This document shows, piece after piece, positions 15,036 through 23,688 of a stretch of DNA of 64,000 nucleotides. The DNA lies in contig JADJZA010000008.1 of the NCBI GenBank assembly GCA_016719385.1, positions 248,001 through 312,000 of the forward strand. The letters run 5' to 3'. The notes beneath the pieces were generated by a model. It was not told where the DNA came from. It ran no database searches and was given only the letters and a program-made list of their open reading frames with translations. Each line of letters begins with the position of its first letter. Positions within the stretch are counted from its first letter, which is position 1. The translations under genes and the position numbers were made by a program. Source of the stretch: Candidatus Microthrix subdominans (lineage in GTDB: Bacteria > Actinomycetota > Acidimicrobiia > Acidimicrobiales > Microtrichaceae).

Positions 15036-16313
15036 GTGGCTCTTGGGCTGGGTCGGAATGATGAACGCCTCGATGGCGACCAGCAGCGCGCCGTAGTGGC
15101 CTCCGCCGTCGGCTGGTTGGATCAGTCCGAGGAACAGCAGCGCAAGATGCGCGAGATCATTGCCCTCTTCGCGGAGACGGGCACGATCGACGACATCGGA
15201 ATCGGCGCGGTGCGCGATGCCTTCTCCGAGGTGCTGTTTCCGGGCCTCTCAACGGTTCAGACACGGGTTCGCTACCTGCTGTTCGTTCCGTGGGTCTACC
15301 AGCGGCTGGAGATCGAGCGGGTACCGAGCAGGCGGGCCGATGAGCAGACGCGTCAGTGGGAGATCGCGCTGATCTATTCGCTCCTCAACGGAGGCGGCAA
15401 GGAGGGGGTGATCGGCAGCGAGGCGAAGGACACGCTGAAGCAGTTGCCGTCGTTCATCTACTGGGGCGGGCTTCGCTCGTTTGGCATCCGCACGTTCACC
15501 GGCACACGCAGCGAGTACTTCCGGTCGATGGATCGGTTCAACAGTGCGGCGCCTACCCGGGGCGCCGAGGTCGGCGACGCCCAGTTCGACCAACGCGCAC
15601 GTTGGCACACGAATGTCCCGGAACCGCCGGAGAACCTGTGGGACGAGGCGACCCTCGACCTGACCGGTGAGGAGGCCAGGTACCTGCAGGAACGGATGCT
15701 CGCGAGCCACCCAGAGTCGTTGCTGGCGCACCTCGTGCGAAGTCCGGTGAACGTGCCGAATGACTCGCAGTTTCCGTGGGATACGGTCGACGCGGACACG
15801 CTCCAGCCGGACTTGGCGACCAAGCTTGGCTTTGCCAGGTACTTCAGTGAGGCGATCCACGGCGCCTCGCTGCTGTACAACCTGATGTTGGCCGAGGCAT
15901 CACAGAAACGTTCCCTGCCCGGGGCCGACGATCGGGTCAATGGCTATCAAGACCGACTTGCTGCTTGGACGGGGGAGATGAAGGCTCGTGCCGGCGCCAT
16001 CGAGGCCGTCGATCGCACCGAGTTCTGGCAGGTCGTGCTCGGCTCGGGGGTGAACGTGGCCTGGCCCGTCCAGCGGTTCATCAACCTCTGGCTGAATGCT
16101 GTCGGTGCTGGGGCCGATGTGGTGAACTCCGACGAACTGCGCACGGCGATCAGCGATCGTGAGCGGCAGCTGAAGAAGTCGCTCGCTCGGCTGGCAAACC
16201 CCCATGCGCTGGAGATGTGGCGTGGCGACGCCGGAGTGGCGCGGTTCGACTTCCGCTGGCGCGTCGGTCGGTCGGCGGTCAACGACATCGCGACCGGGCT
16301 GCAGGCGGCCTGA
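15036..16313 (+). CDS. DUF6361 family protein
   Basis: 425 residues. It is recognised from the N-terminal segment SAVGWLDQSEEQQRKMREII, followed by the IGIGAVRDAFSEVLFPGLST and TRVRYLLFVPWVYQRLE regions typical of DUF6361. It is soluble, mixed alpha/beta, with a trailing helical part. No catalytic motif is identifiable. GTG 15036, preceded by GGGA at 15027-15030, was chosen because it gives a full domain without overlapping the upstream gene. Its stop overlaps the next ATG (TGATG). DUF6361 genes tend to sit with helicase and PLD genes in accessory loci (from memory, unverified). Function is unknown; a structural or recognition subunit is a guess. Confidence 0.75.
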   Translation: MALGLGRNDERLDGDQQRAVVASAVGWLDQSEEQQRKMREIIALFAETGTIDDIGIGAVRDAFSEVLFPGLSTVQTRVRYLLFVPWVYQRLEIERVPSRRADEQTRQWEIALIYSLLNGGGKEGVIGSEAKDTLKQLPSFIYWGGLRSFGIRTFTGTRSEYFRSMDRFNSAAPTRGAEVGDAQFDQRARWHTNVPEPPENLWDEATLDLTGEEARYLQERMLASHPESLLAHLVRSPVNVPNDSQFPWDTVDADTLQPDLATKLGFARYFSEAIHGASLLYNLMLAEASQKRSLPGADDRVNGYQDRLAAWTGEMKARAGAIEAVDRTEFWQVVLGSGVNVAWPVQRFINLWLNAVGAGADVVNSDELRTAISDRERQLKKSLARLANPHALEMWRGDAGVARFDFRWRVGRSAVNDIATGLQAA

Positions 16314-18166
16314 TGCTGCAACCGACCAACCGGCTGATGCTGGTCGACGCACTGCGGCCGCCGGCCGGGTTTGTGCTGGACACTGCGGTGGGCACCACGT
16401 TCACGCTTCACCTCGATGCGCTGCTGCTGGCGACGATGTCTTTTGCGATGTTCGATCACCTCGACGGCGACGATGGCACCCCAGATCCCATCGCCCTGCT
16501 GGAATCGGTACGTCGCCACGCCGACAACATCACGGTGTTCGCTCAGGCCGGGGCTATGTCGGGGCCCCGCAACCATCCGCCGATCTTGGCGTACCTCGAA
16601 GACTCGGTGGTGCCCGTGCGCTCGCCTAAGCCCGGGCACCTCTTCCATCCCAAGGTGTGGGCCCTGCGCTTTGTCGATGGTGCCGAACAGGTGCGGTATC
16701 GGTTGGTCATCCTCAGCCGAAACCTCACCCTGGACACCAGTTGGGACACCATCGTGCAACTCGACGGGGTGCCCAGCGTCGATCCGCCCAACTTCATCGG
16801 TGTGGTGGGCGACTTCCTCGATCGGTTGGCGGACCTGGCCGTGCATGCGTTGGACACACGACGCCGCGGCGCCGTGGATGGGCTGGCCGCCGAGCTTCGC
16901 AACGTCCACTGGGAGAAGCCGCCGGGGGTTCGGTGGCTGCGCTTCCATCCGCTCGGCCCCAGATTCCCATCGCCGAAGCTCTCCGGCGACCGGGTGCTGG
17001 CGATCTCACCGTTCTTGACCGAACGGATCACCCGACAGCTGGGGATGATGGCAGGGCCCAACGTCCTGGTAGCGAGGGCAGCGGCGTTGGATGGCGTCGG
17101 CCAGGACGCGGTGGCAGGGTTCGCCCAGACCTACGTGCTCGACACGGGTCAACCGCCACCGGTCCGGCTCACCTCCGACGGGGCAGCAGAGCCGGACGTA
17201 GGGCTCGACGAGTTCGACATCGAACCGCCTCGGCCCGGAGCCGAGCTGAGCGGACTCCACGCCAAGGTCATGCTGATCGAGGGCGGGGAGTACACCACGC
17301 TGTGGCTCGGATCGGCCAACGCCACCGACGCGGCGTTCGGGGGTAACAGCGAGTTCGCCATCGAGCTTGCGTTCCAGCCCACCGACCTGAGTGTCGACGG
17401 GCTCCTCGACGATGGGGACACCGCCAGCCTGCGCAGCCTGTTGACCGAGTACCGGCCGACCGGCGATGAGCCGGTTGAGCCCACCGAACTGGAGCAGGCG
17501 ACACGCCGCTTGGACACGGTGCTGCGGGAGTTGGCTTGCGCGGCCTACACGGTTGCGGTGTCGCCTGTGGGCAACCAGTTTCGGTTGGAGCTCGCCTGGG
17601 ACCCACCATCGGAGTCGCTCAAGCGGCGCATCGGCGACAGCGGACTGGATATCACCATCGGACCTGCGACCCCGCTGGACGTCCGTGCGCCGTACGCGGA
17701 GAGCGGCGCCGTGATTCCGTCAGTGTCGCTTCAGGCCATCACGTCGTTCCTGTTCATCGAGGCGCGTTCCACGGTGGATGGCACACCGATCTTCGGCCGG
17801 ACGCTGGTGAATGCGCGGCTGACTGGCGCCCCGGACGACCGCAAGGACCAGGTGCTGGCGTCACTGCTCGACGATCCCGACAAGGTGCTGAAGTACCTCC
17901 TCTTTCTGCTGGCCGAACTCGCCGGCGACGAGTCGCTGCTCGACGCGCTGAAGGGCGCAGGCGCGTCGTTCGATTGGTCAACCGGCGCCGGCATGCCACC
18001 GTTGTTGGAGACGTTGCTGCGAGCGCTGGTCGACTCGCCCGACTCGCTCGATCCGGTGGCTGACCTGGTGGCGAGCTTCCAGGTCAGCGACAAGGGTGAC
18101 CTCCTCCCGGAGGGCTTCGCCGACGTGTGGCACGCGATCGGTGCTGCACGGGAGCAAATGGGATGA
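16313..18166 (+). CDS. Phospholipase-D-like (HKD) protein
   Basis: 617 residues with two degenerate HxK motifs. The first is LFHPKVWALRF (H112, K114) with a trailing SRNLTLDTSWD. The second is LHAKVMLIEG (H316, K318) with GSANATDAAFGGNSEF. This two-motif arrangement is the PLD superfamily nuclease/phosphodiesterase layout, where the two halves build one active site. Both lack the usual aspartate at the expected place, as in many nuclease-type PLD proteins of defence systems. The C-terminal ~200 residues have no recognised domain. It overlaps DUF6361 (TGATG) and the helicase (ATGA), so the three are co-translated. It is likely the nuclease subunit of the cassette. Confidence 0.8.
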   Translation: MLQPTNRLMLVDALRPPAGFVLDTAVGTTFTLHLDALLLATMSFAMFDHLDGDDGTPDPIALLESVRRHADNITVFAQAGAMSGPRNHPPILAYLEDSVVPVRSPKPGHLFHPKVWALRFVDGAEQVRYRLVILSRNLTLDTSWDTIVQLDGVPSVDPPNFIGVVGDFLDRLADLAVHALDTRRRGAVDGLAAELRNVHWEKPPGVRWLRFHPLGPRFPSPKLSGDRVLAISPFLTERITRQLGMMAGPNVLVARAAALDGVGQDAVAGFAQTYVLDTGQPPPVRLTSDGAAEPDVGLDEFDIEPPRPGAELSGLHAKVMLIEGGEYTTLWLGSANATDAAFGGNSEFAIELAFQPTDLSVDGLLDDGDTASLRSLLTEYRPTGDEPVEPTELEQATRRLDTVLRELACAAYTVAVSPVGNQFRLELAWDPPSESLKRRIGDSGLDITIGPATPLDVRAPYAESGAVIPSVSLQAITSFLFIEARSTVDGTPIFGRTLVNARLTGAPDDRKDQVLASLLDDPDKVLKYLLFLLAELAGDESLLDALKGAGASFDWSTGAGMPPLLETLLRALVDSPDSLDPVADLVASFQVSDKGDLLPEGFADVWHAIGAAREQMG

Positions 18167-21100
18167 GCGAACCGGGCTACGAGTCTGGGCCGGTTCTGGA
18201 CCAGCTCAAGGATTTTCAGCGAGCGTCGGTGGAGCACGCCTTCCGTCAGCTCTACGACCGTGGCGCCGACCGGTTTTTGGTCGCTGACGAAGTTGGGCTC
18301 GGCAAAACGATGGTGGCCAGAGGCGTCATCGCCAAGGCCATTGAACGGCTGTGGGACGAGGTCGAGCGCATCGACATCATCTACATCTGCTCCAACGCCG
18401 GCATCGCCAAGCAGAACATCAGGCGCCTCAACGTGATGCCCGATCAAGACTTTTCGTTCAGCTCCCGCATGACCATGATCGCCCGGGATGTGAAGCAGCT
18501 CGAGGGCAACAAGGTGAACTTCGTGTCCTTCACCCCCGGTACGTCGTTTGACCTCAAGTCGAGCACCGGCATGAGCGATGAACGGGTGCTGTTGTACTGG
18601 CTGCTGCGCCACGTCTGGGGCGACGAAGCTGTGTCCGGGGCAGGTGGAAGGCGCCTACTCCAGGTCGACGTCGGGGACGACAACTGGCCGAAGTATCTGG
18701 AGCGGGGCGAGTTGGCACTTGGCGACGTCGATGCCCGGCTGCTCGAGGGCTTCACTGAGGATGTGGCCAAGCTCAATGGGCAGGATCGGTTTCGGGATCT
18801 GGCCACCGACTTCGCCCACGGAGTGCCGGAAATCGACTCACCGCCCCGGCATCTCCGCAATGAGCTGATTGGTGAGTTGCGGGCCGCTTTGGCCAAACGG
18901 TGCGTGCACGCGCTGGAACCAGACCTGGTGATTCTCGACGAGTTCCAGCGGTTTCGTCATCTGATGTCCGGAGAGAGTGCCGCCGGGCAACTCGCCCACG
19001 ATCTCTTCGGGTTCGCCGACAATAAGACCCTGCTGCTCAGCGCGACGCCGTACAAAATGTTCACTCGGGGCGACGACGCCGACGACAATCACCATCGGGA
19101 CTTCACCGATACGGTCGAGTTTCTGTTCAACGGCCGGCCCAACCGGTTCGAGTCGGCGATGGCCAACTTTCGCGCTGGCATTATGGATGTGGAGCGACGC
19201 GCTCCAGCCGAACTCGCACAATTGCGTCATGCCGTCGAAGCGGAGCTGACAAGCGTGATGGTGCGCACCGAGCGCCTCGGCGCCGGCAACGACCGCAACG
19301 GCATGCTGACCGAGGTCATCGATGGTGGCGCCCTCCTACCGTCCGACGTCGTTGGATACGTCGGGCTGGAGCGCTTGGCCAAGGCGGCGGGTGCGCCCCG
19401 ACTTCTGGAGTTCTGGAAATCGGTACCGTCGTTTCTCAACTTCTGCGACGGCTACAAGTTCGATGACCACCTCAGTGCTGCGCTGGTTGACCCCGACCGA
19501 AGCGGCGAGGCACGAGACCTACTTGGCAAGTCCAACGGACGGATCAACTGGGAGTCGTGGCGGAGCTACCTGCGTCTCAACGACGACAACGGGCGCTACC
19601 GGTCGATCGAGGCACAGACGGTCCACAACGAGGCTTGGCGGATGTTGTGGATCGCTCCGTCGCTGCCGTACTACGAGCTCGCTGCTCCCTGGGATGGCGA
19701 GCGCCTCAACTTCACCAAGCGACTGATCTTCTCGAGCTGGACGGGCGTGCCGAAGTCGGTGTCCTCGCTGCTGTCCTACGAAGTGGAACGCCGCATGTTT
19801 GGCCTCCGCCGGGGCCCGATGGTTTCCAACAGCCCAGAAACACGAAAGACCATCCGGGGACTGCTGATGTTCCGCCGGGATCCGCTGGGCCGGCCGGGCG
19901 CGATGAACTCGTTTGCGTTCGTGTACCCCTGCATCACCTTGGCAGAGCTGGGCGATCCGCTGAAGATCGCCCAAGAGCATGGTGGGACGCTGACGCTCGA
20001 CGAGATGCGTGCCCTCGTGAGGACCCGAGTTGAGGAGGCACTGGACCGCGTCGTCGTGGATCACGCCCCGGACGCCCCTCAACCGGACAAGCGTTGGTAT
20101 TGGGCGGCGCCGTTGCTGCTCGACCGAGCCAGCAATTTTGCGACGTGGATGAGTCGAAAGGACAGGACCGGTCGCGGCTGGGATGGAGGTGCATCCGAGG
20201 AAACCGAAGACGAGGGGGGTGCCGGAAACGAGATCTTTACGGAGCACGTGCAACTGGCCGCCGCCATGTACCGAGGTGAGGTACCGCTGGGGGAGCGGCC
20301 CGACGATCTGGTTGACGTGTTGGTCGACTTGGCTTTGGGGTCGCCAGCAACCGTGGCGTTGCGCTCCATCGGCCACGCCTTGGGCGCACAAATGCCATTG
20401 CTGCACCGGTGGGATGGGGCGTGTCGTATCGGGTGGGCTTTCCGTTCGCTCTTCAACCTCCCCGACGTCCTTTCAATGGTCCGATCGGCCGACTGGGAGC
20501 AGGATTACTGGCGCACAGCCACCAGGTATTGCGCCGATGGCTGCCTCACCGCCGTGCTTGATGAGTACCTCCACGTGTTGCGGGAGTCCATCGGGCTCTA
20601 TGAGATCGACGGCGACAAGCCTGGCGACGACATGTATGAGCTGGCTGCTGCGGTTCAGGAGGCGGTGGGGATCAGAACGACCTCGCTGGTGGCCATGGAC
20701 CACTTGGGCGAGGCCGGCGACACCCCTCGGTTTCGCACTCGGTACGCGATGCGGTTCGGCGACGATCGGGCCGAGACCGAGCAATCGACCGTCACTTCTG
20801 CCCAGCTTCGTCGGGCGTTCAACTCGCCGTTCTGGCCCTTTGTGCTGACCTCCACGTCGGTGGGGCAGGAGGGGCTCGACTTCCACCTGTACTGCCATGC
20901 GATCGTGCATTGGAACCTGCCTTCCAATCCGGTCGACCTCGAACAGCGTGAGGGGCGGGTGCACCGCTTCAAGGGCCACGCCGTTCGGCGCAACGTCGCT
21001 GCTGCATGCGCAGATGCCGCATGGTCCGCGCCGGACGATCCGTGGTCCGCCCTCTTTGCGTCGGCTGCCGAGACCCGCGGCGAGAACGACACCGAGCTCG

Positions 21101-21324
21101 TGCCGTTCTGGGTGTTTTCAGGTGATGCCAAGATCGAGCGGCATGTCCCGATGCTGCCGATGTCGCGTGAGGTGGGCCAACTCGCTCGCCTCAAGCGCGA
21201 TGTGGCTCGATACCGGCTCGTGTTCGGCCAGCCCCGCCAAGATGACCTGATCCACTACTTGGGCGATGTCGAGCCTGAGAAGCTGAACGAACTCCGCATC
21301 GACCTTTCTCCCAGACATCTTTGA
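18163..21324 (+). CDS. Large SNF2/HepA-like SF2 helicase
   Basis: 1053 residues. A Q-like start (LDQLKDFQRASVEHAFRQL) precedes Walker A ADEVGLGKT (K48). Motif II is LVILDEFQRFRHL (D259). LLLSATPYKMF is motif III. The C-terminal RecA lobe includes TSTSVGQEGLDFHLYCHAIVH and motif VI NPVDLEQREGRVHRFKGH (about 900-940). A long insert separates the lobes. The ADE-VGLGKT and QREGRVHR signatures are those of SNF2/RapA-type translocases. It probably moves along or remodels DNA for the PLD-like nuclease. It is the last gene of the overlapping DUF6361-PLD-helicase trio and is intact. Confidence 0.88.
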   Translation: MSEPGYESGPVLDQLKDFQRASVEHAFRQLYDRGADRFLVADEVGLGKTMVARGVIAKAIERLWDEVERIDIIYICSNAGIAKQNIRRLNVMPDQDFSFSSRMTMIARDVKQLEGNKVNFVSFTPGTSFDLKSSTGMSDERVLLYWLLRHVWGDEAVSGAGGRRLLQVDVGDDNWPKYLERGELALGDVDARLLEGFTEDVAKLNGQDRFRDLATDFAHGVPEIDSPPRHLRNELIGELRAALAKRCVHALEPDLVILDEFQRFRHLMSGESAAGQLAHDLFGFADNKTLLLSATPYKMFTRGDDADDNHHRDFTDTVEFLFNGRPNRFESAMANFRAGIMDVERRAPAELAQLRHAVEAELTSVMVRTERLGAGNDRNGMLTEVIDGGALLPSDVVGYVGLERLAKAAGAPRLLEFWKSVPSFLNFCDGYKFDDHLSAALVDPDRSGEARDLLGKSNGRINWESWRSYLRLNDDNGRYRSIEAQTVHNEAWRMLWIAPSLPYYELAAPWDGERLNFTKRLIFSSWTGVPKSVSSLLSYEVERRMFGLRRGPMVSNSPETRKTIRGLLMFRRDPLGRPGAMNSFAFVYPCITLAELGDPLKIAQEHGGTLTLDEMRALVRTRVEEALDRVVVDHAPDAPQPDKRWYWAAPLLLDRASNFATWMSRKDRTGRGWDGGASEETEDEGGAGNEIFTEHVQLAAAMYRGEVPLGERPDDLVDVLVDLALGSPATVALRSIGHALGAQMPLLHRWDGACRIGWAFRSLFNLPDVLSMVRSADWEQDYWRTATRYCADGCLTAVLDEYLHVLRESIGLYEIDGDKPGDDMYELAAAVQEAVGIRTTSLVAMDHLGEAGDTPRFRTRYAMRFGDDRAETEQSTVTSAQLRRAFNSPFWPFVLTSTSVGQEGLDFHLYCHAIVHWNLPSNPVDLEQREGRVHRFKGHAVRRNVAAACADAAWSAPDDPWSALFASAAETRGENDTELVPFWVFSGDAKIERHVPMLPMSREVGQLARLKRDVARYRLVFGQPRQDDLIHYLGDVEPEKLNELRIDLSPRHL

Positions 21325-21345
21325 TGAGGCATCGTTCGGGAGTGA

Positions 21346-21416
21346 CGTCCGCGACGATGGTTTGCCTCGTACCTTGCGGACGCTGCCACGACGTCGCAAT
21401 CCGTCCGTTGTGGCAG
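21346..21416. other. Two tandem stem-loops between the helicase and macro-SIR2 genes
   Basis: The first inverted repeat is 21346-21352 with 21376-21382 (7-base arms, perfect). The second is 21383-21389 with 21410-21416 (7-base arms, perfect), and it begins immediately after the first. No T-run follows either, so classic intrinsic termination is not shown. They could act as a terminator, an attenuator or processing sites for the 205-base gap. Confidence 0.35.
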
Positions 21417-21529
21417 GCGATGTCAGATTCCCCAAGGAAGATCCAGGCAATCGTTGGGACTGGCGGTGTAGCCAGCATCCACTCTTCAACCCAGGAACCT
21501 TCACCTGGTCGGATCGATAGCGTTCTGTG

Positions 21530-23101
21530 ATGCCTGGACATGTGCACGTCGTCGCCGGAGACATCACCAAGATCGGTTGCGATGCGTGGCTGCTGCCAAC
21601 GGACGGCGCATTCACGATCAGCGGAGCATTCGCTGAGGAGATTGGACTCGTGTCCGGTCAGCGCTTGGCAAACCAAGTCTGGGATGGTTCCAGAGTAATT
21701 CGCCTTGAGCAATCACTGGCGGGAAGACCGCAGGTTTGGCTGGCCAACGTCGGACGGAATCCGGGCGACCCTCGCAACGAAGGTTCGTGGTACGCCGACG
21801 TGATCGAGCCATTCGCCCGGAGCGCCAAGGAAGGGCTGGAGCCAACCGGCGTCCCGCCGCTGCTGGCCATCCCGGTGTTGGGCACGGGCGACGGTGGCAT
21901 GGCGGCCGACAAGGGAACGATCTATCGGGAACTCTTGCCAGAGATGCTGTGCGTGGCCGAGTCGCAGGAAGTCGACCTGGTGCTGGTGTGCTGGGGAAGG
22001 CGCTCGCTCTCGGCCGCTCAGCGTGTCCGTCGCGATCTGGTGGCCGGCCGGTCGCTCAAGGAGCTCTGGGATATGGGACCGAAGGCGGAGGTCCTCGTGA
22101 CCGAAGCGCAGCGGCTTGGCGAACTCGCACGAGATCGGCAGATGGTGTTGTTCCTCGGCGCCGGGGCATCAGCAGGTGCAGGGTTACCCACCTGGCAAAG
22201 ACTGCTCGATGACATCGCGGACGAGGCCAAGCTGAGCCAGGACAACCTCGAAGCGCTCCGTCGGCTCGACATGCGCGATCAGGCTGCGATCCTCGAGCAA
22301 CGGCTCACAGGTTCGACGCTGCACGAAGTGCTCAGAGACCGTTTGAAGGCAACCGAGTACGGCCTCACCCAAGGATTGCTGGCCTCCTTGCCATCGCGGG
22401 AAGCGATCACGACCAACTACGACACGCTCTTCGAGTCGGCCTGCGATGCCATTGAAGGCGACCGACCGGCAGTTCTTCCCTATGAATCGGCACGTCCTGA
22501 GGGGCGGTGGCTATTGAAGCTCCACGGTTGCATCGCTCGAGACGAGAGTATCGTCCTCACCAGGTCCGACTATCTGGACATTCCGTCCCGTCACGGAGCC
22601 CTCTTCGGGCTGGTGCAGGCCATGTTGATGACCCGACACATGTTCTTCGTTGGCTACTCGCTCTCCGATGAGGACTTCCATCAGCTGATCCACGAGGTTC
22701 GGCTGGCGCGTGGCGAGAACACCACGCCGGAGGTGCCTTCCAGTCAGGTTGACCGTCGGCTGGGCACGACGCTCTCTCTGTTTGACGACCCCCTCTTTGC
22801 GGATTTGTGGAGAGATGACGTTCGCGTGGTTCCCATCGCCGAAAAGCCGGTAGGAGAGCCAACCGAAGCAGATTTTGCGCAGGCCGCGAGGTGGGCCCAG
22901 ATCTTTCTCGACCTGGTGGCTTTGGAGTCTGCAGACCTCGACGCCTACCTCCTTGACGGCACCTACGCGGAACTGCTCGATGACAACGAGCGAAAGTTGG
23001 CGAAGGCGCTGAGGGATATCGACACCGAGGCGCTCGCCGGTGCTCATGCGGGTGAGCGGGTGCGCCAACTGCTCGCGTCCTTCGGCGCCGTCGACAACTG
23101 A
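21530..23101 (+). CDS. Macro-like domain fused to SIR2-like NADase domain
   Basis: 523 residues. The N-terminal ~170 residues look like a macro or related nucleotide-binding domain: HVVAGDITKIGCDAWLLPTD at the start and LLAIPVLGTGDGGMAADKG around residue 110. A SIR2-like domain follows, with the NAD-binding FLGAGASAGAGLPTW (about 207-221), TTNYDTLFE (catalytic N near 299), LLKLHGC (catalytic H near 331) and FFVGYSLSDEDFHQLI. SIR2-like domains of antiphage proteins such as ThsA and DSR2 deplete NAD to abort infection. The macro half could bind ADP-ribose or another nucleotide signal. GTG 21527 is an alternative start. Confidence 0.78.
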   Translation: MPGHVHVVAGDITKIGCDAWLLPTDGAFTISGAFAEEIGLVSGQRLANQVWDGSRVIRLEQSLAGRPQVWLANVGRNPGDPRNEGSWYADVIEPFARSAKEGLEPTGVPPLLAIPVLGTGDGGMAADKGTIYRELLPEMLCVAESQEVDLVLVCWGRRSLSAAQRVRRDLVAGRSLKELWDMGPKAEVLVTEAQRLGELARDRQMVLFLGAGASAGAGLPTWQRLLDDIADEAKLSQDNLEALRRLDMRDQAAILEQRLTGSTLHEVLRDRLKATEYGLTQGLLASLPSREAITTNYDTLFESACDAIEGDRPAVLPYESARPEGRWLLKLHGCIARDESIVLTRSDYLDIPSRHGALFGLVQAMLMTRHMFFVGYSLSDEDFHQLIHEVRLARGENTTPEVPSSQVDRRLGTTLSLFDDPLFADLWRDDVRVVPIAEKPVGEPTEADFAQAARWAQIFLDLVALESADLDAYLLDGTYAELLDDNERKLAKALRDIDTEALAGAHAGERVRQLLASFGAVDN

Positions 23102-23114
23102 TCTCAGACGCGGG

Positions 23115-23537
23115 TCAGCCTCCGATGAACTGAGAGGCGATCAGGCCGAGCACCAGCGTGATGACCAGCCCGATCATCCACTGGTTGGTCCTGTTCATGT
23201 CGCTGCGAAGACCGTCGATGCCAGCTCGGAGCTGAGCGACTTCGGCCCGAATCCCGACGATCTCCGTGCGGAACCCGGCCATCTCGCTGCGGAACCCGGC
23301 GAGTTCCTGGTGCACGTAGCGTGTGAGCCGGACTTCTGATTCGGAGATCTGGGTGCGGAGACTCTCGATCTCGGTCCTGACGCCCTGAACCTGGGCCGCG
23401 ACGAAATCACGGGTTGCGGGTTCGTCCAGTTCGCGGGATGCGATGTTGGACAACAGCTCTCCCACTGCTTCGTAGTCGCCGACCGTGTCGCCCAACTGGT
23501 TGTAGAGCGTGGATCGGTGCTTTTCGGACAGTGCCAT
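23115..23537 (-). CDS. Coiled-coil protein with C-terminal membrane anchor
   Basis: 140 residues. A helical N-terminus (MALSEKHRSTLYNQLGD) leads to a long heptad-rich coiled coil (about 60-118) built of repeating units such as RTEIESLRTQIS, RSEMAGFRTEIV and RAEVAQLRAGID. One hydrophobic helix follows (about 120-138, WMIGLVITLVLGLIASQF). The ATG at 23537 is preceded by a purine-rich GGAAGG. It resembles the DUF1640/Bdr-type small membrane proteins. It is convergent with the SIR2 gene and marks the right edge of the defence island. Function is unknown. Confidence 0.68.
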   Translation of the reverse strand: MALSEKHRSTLYNQLGDTVGDYEAVGELLSNIASRELDEPATRDFVAAQVQGVRTEIESLRTQISESEVRLTRYVHQELAGFRSEMAGFRTEIVGIRAEVAQLRAGIDGLRSDMNRTNQWMIGLVITLVLGLIASQFIGG

Positions 23538-23688
23538 GGTGACCCGCCTTCCACGTCGCGTCAACGCGCTCGCCGCCGCTGCGCGCCACGGTAGGGGCTG
23601 GGTTGTGACCCGTCATCGGGTCGGTCTGCCCGGGTAGCCCGACCCGTCGCTGACAGAGGCGCCACAGGTTTGGCGTACTGTCGGCCGG

